Below, piece after piece: positions 19,053 through 27,828 of a stretch of 64,000 bases of DNA. A model generated the notes under the pieces. That model had not been told where the DNA came from. It ran no database searches and was given only the letters and a program-made list of their open reading frames with translations. A program made the position numbers and the translations under genes. The DNA is from Gemmobacter sp. 24YEA27. GTDB lineage: Bacteria > Pseudomonadota > Alphaproteobacteria > Rhodobacterales > Rhodobacteraceae. The DNA lies in the NCBI RefSeq assembly GCF_030052995.1, contig NZ_JASJPW010000004.1, positions 1 through 64,000 on the forward strand. The letters are read 5' to 3'. Within the stretch, counting starts at the first letter, position 1. Each line of letters opens with the position of its first letter.

Positions 19053-19974
19053 AGAAACCGGTTATAACCGTTGTCGGCAGTTTTGCGGTTGGGATGACGA
19101 TCAGAACCCCCACCCTGCCGATATTTGGTCAGACAATTCTCGGGTCCGATTTCGATATGGGCCCTGGGGGCAAAGGGTCGAACCAGGCGGTTGCCACGGC
19201 GCGGCTTGGGGCGGATTCCGCGCTGGTCGCCTGTGTGGGGAATGACGCGCTGGCAAAGATTGCCACCGATATGTACCGCGCCGAAGGGGTGAACGCCCGC
19301 CATGTGACCGAGTTGCCAGACCGCGCGACCGGGGTGGGGTTCATCATTCTGAACACCGAGGGCAACAACTTCATCATCCTCGATATGGGCGCGAATAACG
19401 CGATGGATGCGGCCCAGGTCGACAAATCCGCCGACCGGCTCGCCATGTCGGATGTGGTGATGACGGTGCTGGAAATCCCCGATGCCGCCGCCTCGCGCGC
19501 GATGGAACTGGGCAGGGCCTCGGGGCGCGAACGGTGCTGAACCCGGCCCCGGCCCGCGCGCTGCACCCTTCGATCTTCAAACATGTCGATGTGCTGATCC
19601 CGAATGAAAGCGAACTGCGGATCCTTCTGGGCCTGAAACCTGACGACCCGAGCCCTTCGCGCGACCTCGCGATCCGTCTGCGCCGTCTGGGCGTTGGCAC
19701 CGTGGTGGTGACGCTTGGCCGCGAGGGCGTTCTGATCCTCTCGGACGAGCATGACCTGCATATTCGCGCCCCGGAAGTCGCGGTGGTCGATACCACAGGC
19801 GCGGGCGATGCCTTCTGTTCGGGCTTTGCCGTGGCGCTGGCCGAGGGGAAATCCATCCCCGAGGCCGCGCGCTATGGCACGCTTTGCGGCTCCTGGGCCT
19901 GCACGAAACTCGGCGTGGTGCCATCCCTTGGGCGGCGCCATGAAATCGAAGCCTTTGCGAAGGAAATCCAATGA
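19049..19974 (+). CDS. PfkB family carbohydrate kinase (ribokinase-like), one frameshift
   Basis: Sugar kinase of the ribokinase superfamily. N-terminal ligand motif GPGGKGSNQAVATARLGAD, lid VGFIILNTEGNNFIILDMGAN, C-terminal catalytic motif VVDTTGAGDAFCSGFAVAL with the base Asp, preceded by VTLGREGVLIL. The frame breaks in the G run near 19525; one G restores GRASGARTVLNPAPARAL. About 308 residues after repair. It overlaps the ATPase upstream and the RbsD gene downstream (ATGA each), so it is translationally coupled. It probably phosphorylates the imported sugar at a primary hydroxyl. Ribose is the simplest guess, but the neighbours suggest a modified sugar. Confidence 0.88.
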
Positions 19975-20432
19975 AACGCGGTCGCATTCTGAACGCTGAA
20001 CTGAACCATGCCATTGCCTCGATGGGGCATGGCGATCTGATGATCGTCTGTGACGCAGGCTTCCCGATCCCCGACTCGACCTGGCGCGTCGATCTCGCGA
20101 TCGAGAAAGACCTGCCGGATCTGGGCCAGGTGCTGTCGCTGATCGCTTCGGATTTCGTGGCTGAGAAAGTCGGCTATGCTGACAACCTGCCAACGAACAA
20201 CCCGGTCTTGCTGGATAAAGTGAAGACACTCTTCCCCGATGCCGATCACGAGATGACCACCCATGCCAATATTCTGGGTGCGATGGCGGCGCAGGCCAAG
20301 GTGATTGTGCGTACCGGGGCTTTTGATCCCTGGGGCAATATCCTGCTGTGGTCAGGTGTAGATGTGCCGAAATGGTTCGACAAGCCGGGCGTGATCGCAC
20401 CGCCGGAATATGCGCGGAAGCTGAAAGCCTGA
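19971..20432 (+). CDS. rbsD: D-ribose pyranase-like mutarotase (RbsD/FucU family)
   Basis: 153 residues. The start MKRGRILNAELNHAIASMGHGD carries the catalytic His, followed by LMIVCDAGFPIP, both diagnostic of RbsD/FucU proteins, which interconvert pyranose and furanose forms of ribose or fucose. The tail VRTGAFDPWGNILLWSGV fits RbsD, then extends about 20 residues beyond typical RbsD. It is coupled to the kinase (ATGA) and to the next gene (TGATG). It would supply the furanose form to the PfkB kinase. Confidence 0.86.
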   Translation: MKRGRILNAELNHAIASMGHGDLMIVCDAGFPIPDSTWRVDLAIEKDLPDLGQVLSLIASDFVAEKVGYADNLPTNNPVLLDKVKTLFPDADHEMTTHANILGAMAAQAKVIVRTGAFDPWGNILLWSGVDVPKWFDKPGVIAPPEYARKLKA

Positions 20433-21261
20433 TGCCGAAGATCTTTGACTGGGCCGCGCAACCGGCCGAGCGCATGGTGACCGTCGGCTCGCTCCGGGCG
20501 GGGAAAGGCACCCCCGCCCGCCACGCCCAGGTCACCGCCGATACCGCAGAAGAGGCCGCAGCCGCCGAGGCCGCCGGATCGAGATGGTGGTCTGCCGTGC
20601 TGCCAATGTGACAACCGTCCGACGCGGATCGAAACGGGTCTTTGTGACGGCGGCGCTTGGTTTCGCTGAAGCCATCACCGAAGATGAGATCCTGCGCACC
20701 GCCTTTCGCGCCCTGACCGATGGCGCCGATGCGGTCATCACCGCGCGCCGCCTTTCGGTCGTCAGCCTGCTGGCGGCGGAAGATATCCCCGTCATGGGCC
20801 ATCTGGGATTCGTGCCCCGGAAAAGCACCTGGACCGGCCGCACCCGCGGCGTCGGGCGCGAGCCTGGCGAGGCAGAAGAGCTCTGGCATCGCTTCCGCCG
20901 TCTCGAAGAGGCCGGAGCCTTCGCGGTCGAGGCCGAATTGGTCGCAGCACCTTTGCTTTCGGCCATCACCCGCAAATCGGGGCTGGTCACCGTCTCGCTC
21001 GGCTCAGGCCCGGGCGGTGATGTGGCGTTCCTGTTCTCCTCGGACATCATTGGCGACAGCCCGCGCCTGCCACGCCATGCCCGCTCCTGGGGGGATGTGG
21101 CCAGCCTGCGTCAGCAGATCGTCATCGAACGACAAAGGGCGCTTACGGCCTTTCGCAGCGAGGTCGCCGGCGGCAGCTATCCGTCGCCCGGCGAGCTGAT
21201 CCACCCCGAGAGCGACCCGGAGCTCGACGCGCTGCTCGACCGGCTCAGCAGTGCCCGCTGA
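20432..21261 (+). CDS. PanB-like (ketopantoate hydroxymethyltransferase-related) TIM-barrel protein, one frameshift
   Basis: About 276 residues after repair of one lost G near 20576 (restores EAAGIEMVVCRAANVTT). Similarity to PanB/PEP-mutase-like barrels is clear in DIPVMGHLGFVPRKSTWTG and RRLEEAGAFAVEAELVAAP, and in SLGSGPGGD where PanB has a GAG-type loop. The PanB metal ligands are not kept: the VGDSLGMV position reads VVCRAANV, the LADLPF position reads VTAALGF, and the Lys of KIEGG is missing, while the late Glu survives. It is therefore probably not a pantothenate enzyme. Last gene of the sugar operon; an aldol-type cleavage or lyase role is possible but unproven. Confidence 0.72.
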
Positions 21262-21322
21262 TCTGCCGGCCGCGCGAAAGGGCAGACGCCCGCACTGGGC
21301 GAGACCCGACAACCTGACTTCG

Positions 21323-21349
21323 GGCTTCGGTCACCTGGCGACCGAAGCC
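21323..21349. terminator. Hairpin downstream of the sugar operon
   Basis: GGCTTCGGTC at 21323-21332 pairs perfectly with GACCGAAGCC at 21340-21349. It has no T-run. It lies 62 bases after the last operon gene. Confidence 0.45.
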
Positions 21350-22679
21350 GGCGCCCGTCGCCTTCTGGTCAGGTGAGGGTCCCTGCCCTCATACACCTGC
21401 CGCGTTGCAGTCCTGGGTGTCGCGCAAACTCAGCAAGCCGGCACTGTCGCCTGTCTGCCGCTGCAAGCCAATTTGCGCAACGCTTCAACGCGGTGACAAA
21501 GCGCAGGGCCCAAGGCGTTTTCTGTTCCTCACCTCGCATAGTCGCGCGGCAGACCGGATCCGGCATCCATCAGCGGATGGATCCAGAGCGGCTGCACCAT
21601 ATTTCGGTCAATCCAACCCCTGGCGCTACTGGGCGGCCGGGGTTGAACCAGGGCGGGGCTTGCACTGTTCCACCGACACAGATAGCCCGCAGAGCAAGAA
21701 AAGGGAGGCCGATTTCGATATCTGCTGGCGCCTCACACGCTCTGCTCCAAACGCCCGACCAACTACGCTCCCCGGCTGATCCACCTTCACAACAGGAATT
21801 GCGATGGCAAGGATGGGGACAGCAGGGGTGACCCGATCACGTGAAGCGTTTCGGCCCAGTCCCCAACACCCCCATGCTCGCCTGCACTGATCAGTCACTG
21901 CCGCCAGCGGGATCAGTTTTCACGTAAGCGGGTGGCCAGCTGTGGTGCTGGTTATCCCGAGACACACCGATACGATTTCGGCTTTTGGCGAAGGCATTGA
22001 GACGATTAAACCGGGTTCCAGAGAGCGGGGCCAGGGTCTTTACACCGCCCGCAGCAGAGCTGGAATCACAGTCATAGTAATATCCGCGGCGTCCAAAGCC
22101 TGCTGCGGAGCTTTCCAGAGGGCACGGAGCCACGTGCAGGCGATCAGCGCCGCCTGCCCATAGCCCTGCGAGATCTTACCGATGAAACCACACGGCCTTC
22201 AGAGTGCACGCGAGAAATTCACGCTTGTCTGAACGGGGCTCGTCCTCAGATGGGTCTTCAGGAGACCAAATTATCGAAACATCACAGCACACCGCGTCGC
22301 CATCCCAACCGGAGACATCATCCGCGTCGAGAAGATGAGGAGCAGAGTTTCATCCTTCAGCCTGAGATAGGGGCCATATTTCACCGCACCGCCGATCAGC
22401 GTATTGGCAGGATCCCAGGCAATCCGCCAGTGCACCGGATCATCGGCCTGGCGCGCGACCGGATCTGCCATTTCGCCTTCTTGATGCCGGGCGAAGACAA
22501 CCACCGCCTTGCCATGGTCGAAAATCCTTTCGCCGATGCCCCAAGGGCTTTGAATTCGAAAGCTTCCAGGTCTCGCCCCCAGGGGTGAGCAACTGTTGCC
22601 TGGCTTGAGAAAGTCTTGCCTCTGGTTCTGCCGACGGACAAGCCCGTCACAGTCACGCGGATGCCACGCCGGTACGGTC
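21350..22679. other. 1.3-kb stretch without a convincing gene
   Basis: Short open frames occur on both strands, but none shows a recognisable domain, a ribosome site or the codon pattern of its neighbours. The minus strand at 22271-22650 gives protein-like fragments in two frames (EAFEFKALGASAKGFSTM and VHWRIAWDPANTLIGGAVK), which could be a decayed or frameshifted gene. No terminal inverted repeats of an insertion sequence were found by eye. I assign no function. Confidence 0.5.
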
Positions 22680-23603
22680 TCAGCTGCTGCGATATCCCGG
22701 CGCCTGTTCCAGAAACGCGCGCAGACGAGGGGTCATGAAATCGAGAAAGGCACGGACACGGCGCGGCATGTGATCACCGCCCAGGAAGACCGCATGCACG
22801 TCTTCACTGTCACCGTCGACGGCCTCGGCGAGCACCTCAACGAGGGTGCCGCGCGCCAGATCCTTGCGGATATGAAACTCCCCCATCCGCGCAAGGCCCA
22901 TTCCGGCCAGTGCCATCTGACGCACCGTCTCGCCATTATTGGCCAGAAGCGGGCCATTCACGCGGTTGTCGATGATCCTCCCGCCCTCGTGCAGCGGCCA
23001 GACCGGCGATGAGCGGCGGAAATTAAGGCCAAGGCAGGCATGATCCGCCAGATCGGCACCGCTTTGCGGCACACCCCGCCGGCGCAGATAGTCGGGCGAG
23101 GCCACGATTTTGCGCGCCGCATGGCCCAGACGGATCGCGGTCAGTCCCGAGCTTGCCAGCCGTCCCACCCGAAACGCCACATCGGTCCGGTCAAGATAAA
23201 GATCCACCACCTCATCCGAGATCGAGAGATCCAGGGTGATATTCGGATATGCCTGCCAGAACTCCGGCAGCAGGGGCTGGATCGCCACCACCCCCAGCCC
23301 GACCGAGGCCGAGATCCGCACCTTGCCGGTGATACTGGCCGCGCCCTGGCGCAGATCGGCCTCGATCGCGTCCATTTCGGCCAGCAGGTTCAGGCTGCGT
23401 TCATAATAGACCTGCCCCTCGCCCGTGAGCGAAAGCCGCCGGGTCGAACGTTCCAGCAACCGCACACCAAGCCGCGTCTCGATCCGCCCGATCAGTTTCG
23501 AGACGGTCGAAGGGGTCATGAGCAGCTGCCGGGCCGCCTCGGAAAAACTGCCGGATTCAACCACCCGCAAAAACACCTGCATCTCGCCTGCGCGGTTGTC
23601 CAT
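22680..23603 (-). CDS. LysR family transcriptional regulator
   Basis: 307 residues. The N-terminal helix-turn-helix is MDNRAGEMQVFLRVVESGSF with LLMTPSTVSKLIGRIETRLG, followed by LLERSTRRLSLTGEGQVYYE. The C-terminal effector domain (KVRISASVGLGVVAIQPLLP) is complete. It belongs to the subgroup that controls adjacent oxidoreductases or exporters. It is divergent from the aldo/keto reductase across 139 bases and is the likely regulator of that gene and of the MFS transporter. Confidence 0.92.
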   Translation of the reverse strand: MDNRAGEMQVFLRVVESGSFSEAARQLLMTPSTVSKLIGRIETRLGVRLLERSTRRLSLTGEGQVYYERSLNLLAEMDAIEADLRQGAASITGKVRISASVGLGVVAIQPLLPEFWQAYPNITLDLSISDEVVDLYLDRTDVAFRVGRLASSGLTAIRLGHAARKIVASPDYLRRRGVPQSGADLADHACLGLNFRRSSPVWPLHEGGRIIDNRVNGPLLANNGETVRQMALAGMGLARMGEFHIRKDLARGTLVEVLAEAVDGDSEDVHAVFLGGDHMPRRVRAFLDFMTPRLRAFLEQAPGYRSS

Positions 23604-23637
23604 CCTCGTCCCCTGCCCCTCTCAGCGCATCCAGGAA

Positions 23638-23674
23638 ATAATTTCACAGATGATGCGAAGATCAGAGGAATTAT
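23638..23674. promoter_or_regulatory. Possible LysR operator in divergent region
   Basis: ATAATT at 23638-23643 and AATTAT at 23669-23674 form an inverted pair in an AT-rich patch between the LysR and aldo/keto reductase genes. The position fits a regulator site; the spacing is longer than the classic T-N11-A box, so this is tentative. Confidence 0.3.
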
Positions 23675-23742
23675 CAAGCCCTCGCGGCGGGTCTATCTGG
23701 GGCAACGCCAGCCGACCGATGGATCTGGCAAAGGAGAACAGG

Positions 23743-24567
23743 ATGCAATTTGTAAAGACCCATGGGGCCATGATCCCGGCGCTTGGCTTTGGCGTGTTCC
23801 GCATGTCTGGCCCCGAGGTGCAGACCATCGTCCCGGAGGCGCTCGAGGCCGGGTTTCGCCATTTCGACACGGCGCAGATCTATGAGAACGAGGCCCCTCT
23901 GGGACAGGCGCTGAAGGCCTCGGGTCTGCCGCGAAGCGAGCTGTTCCTGACCACTAAGGTCTGGGTGGCAAATTACAGCGCAGATCGCTTTGCGGCTTCG
24001 GTCGATGAAAGTCTCGAAAAGCTCGGGGTCGATCAGGTCGATCTTTTGCTGGCGCACTGGCCCGGCGATCAGGTGCCGGTTGCACAACAGATCGACTGGC
24101 TGAACGAGGCCCGGGCGGCGGGCAAGACCCGGCATATCGGCGTCAGCAATTACAACCGCAGCCAGCTGCGCGCGGCGACCGCAGCCAGCGCAGCCCCCAT
24201 CCTGACCAATCAGATCGAAATCCATCCCTGGCTTGACCAGTCAGAGATGGCCGATCTGGCGCGGGAGACCGGCACATCCCTGACCGCCTATTTCGGCATG
24301 GCCGATGGTGCGGTGCCAAAGGAGCCGCTGATCACTGAGATCGGGGCACGATATGGCAAGACCGCCGCTCAGGTCGGGCTGCGCTGGCTGATCCAGCAAG
24401 GATTTGTCGCCCTGTCGAAAACCGCCAGCCCTGCGCGTTTGGCCGAGAATTTCGACATTTTTGACTTTGCGCTGACCGGGTCCGAGATGGCAGCGATCAG
24501 CGGTCTTGCCCGCGCCGATGGCCGCATCGTCTCGCCCGCAGGCCTGGCACCTGACTGGACCGCGTGA
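23743..24567 (+). CDS. Aldo/keto reductase
   Basis: 274 residues, NAD(P)H-dependent (alpha/beta)8-barrel reductase. The catalytic tetrad is visible: Asp and Tyr in FRHFDTAQIYENEAPLG, Lys in LFLTTKVWVANY, His in VDLLLAHWPGD. The cofactor region ARLAENFDIFDFALTG is near the C-terminus. The ATG at 23743 follows AAAGGAGAACAGG. It ends nine bases before the MFS gene, so the two form an operon. It probably reduces a reactive aldehyde or ketone in the cytoplasm. Confidence 0.92.
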   Translation: MQFVKTHGAMIPALGFGVFRMSGPEVQTIVPEALEAGFRHFDTAQIYENEAPLGQALKASGLPRSELFLTTKVWVANYSADRFAASVDESLEKLGVDQVDLLLAHWPGDQVPVAQQIDWLNEARAAGKTRHIGVSNYNRSQLRAATAASAAPILTNQIEIHPWLDQSEMADLARETGTSLTAYFGMADGAVPKEPLITEIGARYGKTAAQVGLRWLIQQGFVALSKTASPARLAENFDIFDFALTGSEMAAISGLARADGRIVSPAGLAPDWTA

Positions 24568-24576
24568 GGACAAGAT

Positions 24577-25749
24577 ATGGAAAACCGCAACCTGAACTGG
24601 CCATTGCTGGCCCTCGCCGTGGGGGCCTTTGCCATCGGCGTGACCGAATTCTCGCCGATGGGGATGCTGCCGGTGATCGCGCGGGGGGTCGATGTCTCGA
24701 TCCCTTCCGCCGGGATGCTGGTCAGCGCCTATGCCATCGGGGTGATGGTCGGGGCGCCGGTCATGACGCTTCTTTTCGCGCGTTTTGGCAAACGCACCGC
24801 GCTGATGGTGCTGATGGCGATTTTCACCCTTGGCAATCTGATGTCGGCCCTCTCGCCTGATTACTGGACGCTGCTGGCCTCGCGCGTGGTGACCAGCCTG
24901 AACCACGGCGCGTTCTTTGGCCTCGGCTCGGTGGTGGCCGCGAGCCTCGTTCCGAAAGAGAAACAGGCCAGCGCGGTTGCAACCATGTTCATGGGCCTGA
25001 CCATCGCCAATATCGGCGGCGTGCCGGTGGCAACTTGGATCGGCCAGGTGACCGGCTGGCGCGAGGCCTTTGCCGGGACGGCGGCGCTTGGCCTTCTGAC
25101 CATCGCGGCCCTGTGGCTTGCGCTGCCGCCCGGTGCCGCCGGCGCGCGCCCCGAAGTCGCGCGGGAGCTGCGCGTGCTGACCCGGCCGCCGGTGCTGGTG
25201 GCGCTTGCCACCACGGTGCTCGGGGCCAGCGCGATGTTCGTGCTTTACACCTATGTCGCGCCGGTGCTGACAACCCTGGCGGGCGCGTCGGACGGGTTTG
25301 TGACCCTGGCGCTGGTGCTGATCGGTCTGGGCTTCACCTTTGGGAACTGGCTGGGTGGCCGGATGGCCGACTGGTCGCTGGAAGGGGCAACGGCGACATT
25401 CCTCGCGGCGCTTTCACTGATCATGCTGGTCGCGCCCTTTACCCTTGGAACGCTTCCCGGTGCCGCGATCACGCTGTTTCTCTGGGGGGCTGCCGCTTTT
25501 GCCATCGTGCCGCCGGTACAGATGCGGGTGATGCAGGCCGCTGCCGATGCGCCTGGCCTTGCCTCTTCGGTGAATATCGGTGCCTTCAACCTCGGCAATG
25601 CCATCGGAGCGGCGCTTGGTGGCGCAGTGATCGCGCTGGATCTGGGCTATAGCGCGGTGCCGGTCGCAGGCGGATTGACGGCGGCGGCGGGGCTGGCTCT
25701 GGTCTGGATAAGCCGCCGGAACCCGGCAGGGATGCCCTGCAAAGCATAA
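24577..25749 (+). CDS. MFS transporter (DHA1-type drug/sugar exporter)
   Basis: 390 residues with 12 predicted membrane segments. The N-terminal GAFAIGVTEFSPMGMLPVIA is typical of the AraJ/YdhP/CmlA-like proton-antiport exporters, and RFGKRTALMVLMAIFTLGN is the loop 2-3 motif. The C-terminal half has SSVNIGAFNLGNAIGAALGG, also typical. It follows the aldo/keto reductase with a nine-base gap and ends at a strong hairpin. Likely exports a toxic or excess metabolite; substrate unknown. Confidence 0.9.
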   Translation: MENRNLNWPLLALAVGAFAIGVTEFSPMGMLPVIARGVDVSIPSAGMLVSAYAIGVMVGAPVMTLLFARFGKRTALMVLMAIFTLGNLMSALSPDYWTLLASRVVTSLNHGAFFGLGSVVAASLVPKEKQASAVATMFMGLTIANIGGVPVATWIGQVTGWREAFAGTAALGLLTIAALWLALPPGAAGARPEVARELRVLTRPPVLVALATTVLGASAMFVLYTYVAPVLTTLAGASDGFVTLALVLIGLGFTFGNWLGGRMADWSLEGATATFLAALSLIMLVAPFTLGTLPGAAITLFLWGAAAFAIVPPVQMRVMQAAADAPGLASSVNIGAFNLGNAIGAALGGAVIALDLGYSAVPVAGGLTAAAGLALVWISRRNPAGMPCKA

Positions 25750-25753
25750 GATA

Positions 25754-25783
25754 AAGGCGCGCGGCTTTCTGGCTGCGCGCCTT
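25754..25783. terminator. Bidirectional terminator hairpin
   Basis: AAGGCGCGC at 25754-25762 pairs perfectly with GCGCGCCTT at 25775-25783, between the convergent MFS gene and the dehydrogenase at 25806. The flanking A-rich side (GATAAAG) gives a short T tract on the minus strand. Confidence 0.6.
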
Positions 25784-25805
25784 CACGTTTCAGCGCAGCG
25801 CCAGA

Positions 25806-26894
25806 TCAGGTCAGGCGGGCGCGCAGCCCTTCGGTGATGGCGGCACTGCCGCTGTCGCCGCCCAGATCGCGGCTGATCAGCCCATCGGCAATTGCCGCGC
25901 TGACGGCAGTACGGATCCGGGTCGCGGCCACCGAGAGGCGGCTGTCCTCATGCCGCGCCGCCAGCCATTCCAGCATCGACGCCACCGAAAGCACGGTGCC
26001 ATAGGGGTTCGCGACCCCCTTGCCCGCGATATCCGGGGCCGAGCCATGTGCCGCCTGGAAAAGCCCCTGATCCTGGCCAACCTCGGCCGAAGGGGCAAGC
26101 CCCATACCGCCAATCGTCGCCGCTGCGAGATCTGACAAGATGTCTCCGAACATATTCTCGGTCACGATCACATTGTAATGGCTGGGCTTTGTCACGAGAT
26201 ACATCGCCATCGCGTCAATCAGACCATGTTCGGCCTGAATATCGGGATACTCCGCCGCCACCTCGTCAAAGATCGCGCGGAAAAACGCATAGCTGCGCAG
26301 CACATTGGCCTTGTCGACACAGGTGACACGCTTCACACCATCCGCAGGCGCGCCGTTCGAGGCCCGCGCCAGCTCAAACGCCTTGCGCACGATGCGTTCG
26401 ACCCCTTTGCGGGTCTGGACCAGAGTATCCACCGCCATCTCGCCGCGCAGCTGCACGCCTGCGCCCCGGGCGGCGTATAGCCCTTCGCTGTTCTCGCGCA
26501 GGATGATGTAATCAATATCCCCGGGCTTCACATCCGCCAGCGGCGACCGGATCCCGGGATAAAGCCGGATCGGGCGGATATTGGCGAAAAGATCCAGCTC
26601 GAATCGCAGCCGCAGCGTGAAATCCAGCCCTGCCTCGGTCCCGTCAGGATGGACGACGCCCGGAATTCCCGCCGCGCCATGCAAGACCGCATCCGCCCCG
26701 GCACAGGCGCGGAAGGTGGTTTCCGGAAAGCTCTCGCCGGTCTGGCGGTAAAGCTCGGCCCCCGCCGGATGATCGGCAAAGCGCAAGGGGCAGTCATTCC
26801 CGAAGGCCGCGCGCAGCACCTCGACACTGGCGGCCGCCACTTCGGGGCCGATGCCATCCCCGGGGACGACCGCGATATCATAGATCTCTTTCAT
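25806..26894 (-). CDS. Isocitrate/isopropylmalate dehydrogenase family protein (tartrate dehydrogenase-like)
   Basis: 362 residues of the metal-dependent NAD(P) beta-decarboxylating hydroxyacid dehydrogenases. Motifs are VVPGDGIGPEVAAASVEVL, the substrate loop IILRENSEGLYAARGAG, DKANVLRS with the catalytic Lys, VTENMFGDILSDLAAAT with Mg-binding Asp residues, and AAHGSAPDIAGKGVANP. No leuCD genes are near, and it is grouped with an SDR and an aldehyde dehydrogenase, so a catabolic role on a substituted malate or tartrate is likelier than leucine synthesis. The SDR gene lies nine bases upstream. Confidence 0.85.
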   Translation of the reverse strand: MKEIYDIAVVPGDGIGPEVAAASVEVLRAAFGNDCPLRFADHPAGAELYRQTGESFPETTFRACAGADAVLHGAAGIPGVVHPDGTEAGLDFTLRLRFELDLFANIRPIRLYPGIRSPLADVKPGDIDYIILRENSEGLYAARGAGVQLRGEMAVDTLVQTRKGVERIVRKAFELARASNGAPADGVKRVTCVDKANVLRSYAFFRAIFDEVAAEYPDIQAEHGLIDAMAMYLVTKPSHYNVIVTENMFGDILSDLAAATIGGMGLAPSAEVGQDQGLFQAAHGSAPDIAGKGVANPYGTVLSVASMLEWLAARHEDSRLSVAATRIRTAVSAAIADGLISRDLGGDSGSAAITEGLRARLT

Positions 26895-26903
26895 CTTGCC
26901 GCC

Positions 26904-27650
26904 TCAGATACAGCGCCCGCCATCGACTTCCATCGCGACGCCGGTGATCATCGACGCTTCCTCGGAACACAGGAACGCAGCCGCATTGCCCATATCCTCA
27001 GGCGTCGAGAACCGGCCAAGCGGGATCGAAGCGAGGAATTTCGCACGGATCTCGGGCGTGTCCGACCCCATGAAGGTCGAGAGCAGCGGCGTATCCCCCG
27101 CCACCGGGTTGATCGCATTGACGCGGATCCCGAATGGGGCAAGCTCCACCGCCATGGCGCGGGTCGCAGTGATCACCCAGCCCTTGGAGGCATTGTACCA
27201 GGTCAGATTGGGGCGCGGCGAGACCCCGCCGGTCGAGGCCACATTCAGGATCGCCCCGGCTTTCTGCGCCTTGAAATGCGGCACCATCGCGCGGGCGCCA
27301 AAATAGATCGAGCGCATGTTCACATTGGCGATCCGGTCGAAATTGGCCTCGTCCAGCTCATCAAGCGGTGTCGGCAAATGACCCACCCCGGCATTATTGA
27401 CCAGCACATTCAGCCCGCCAAAGGCCGAAAGCGCCAGATCACGGGCGCCCGTCATGCCTTCGGCGCTTGCCACATCGCCGATGAAGGGCCGGCAATCGGC
27501 GCCAAGGCTTTCCGCCACCCGTTCTGCATTGGTCTGATCGCGGTCCATCAGCACGACTTTCGCACCCTCGGCCACGAATTTCCGCACGATCCCTTCGCCA
27601 AAGCCCGAACCGCCGCCGGTGACGACAGCAATCTTACCACTCAGTCGCAT
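26904..27650 (-). CDS. SDR family oxidoreductase
   Basis: 248 residues, classical short-chain dehydrogenase. It has the cofactor loop VVTGGGSGFGEGIV, LVNNAGVGHLPTP, catalytic Ser in NVASTGGVSPRP, and YNASKGW with the Tyr-x-x-x-Lys pair. The C-terminus SMITGVAMEVDGGRCI is complete. The start at 27650 sits five bases after AAGGAG, with another ATG at 27653. It would oxidise or reduce a secondary alcohol. It pairs with the downstream dehydrogenase at 25806 and lies divergent from the aldehyde dehydrogenase. Confidence 0.92.
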   Translation of the reverse strand: MRLSGKIAVVTGGGSGFGEGIVRKFVAEGAKVVLMDRDQTNAERVAESLGADCRPFIGDVASAEGMTGARDLALSAFGGLNVLVNNAGVGHLPTPLDELDEANFDRIANVNMRSIYFGARAMVPHFKAQKAGAILNVASTGGVSPRPNLTWYNASKGWVITATRAMAVELAPFGIRVNAINPVAGDTPLLSTFMGSDTPEIRAKFLASIPLGRFSTPEDMGNAAAFLCSEEASMITGVAMEVDGGRCI

Positions 27651-27828
27651 CATATCTCCTTCGCGGGACTTTGCCCCCCGCCAAACGCCGGCAGAATGGG
27701 GGAAAGCCGGCGCCGGTGACAGCCGCATTATCTGAACGCGCGATCAGGTTTCCTTCCTTGAGCGCGGCTCTGCGCCGGGTATTTTGGGCCGCAGAGATCC
27801 GGCGATCAGACCGACCGGAGGGGATAAC

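Noticed and set aside
19129..20889. 586-codon minus-strand open frame across kinase, rbsD and PanB-like genes
   Set aside because: Spans three real genes in the opposite strand and has no recognisable domain.
20432..21261. Pantothenate biosynthesis panB
   Set aside because: Metal-binding residues are missing and the gene sits in a sugar operon without panC.
21405..22133. Possible insertion-sequence or transposase remnant
   Set aside because: No catalytic motif, terminal inverted repeats or target duplication could be seen.
25806..26894. Leucine biosynthesis leuB
   Set aside because: No leuA/C/D genes nearby; neighbours are catabolic oxidoreductases.
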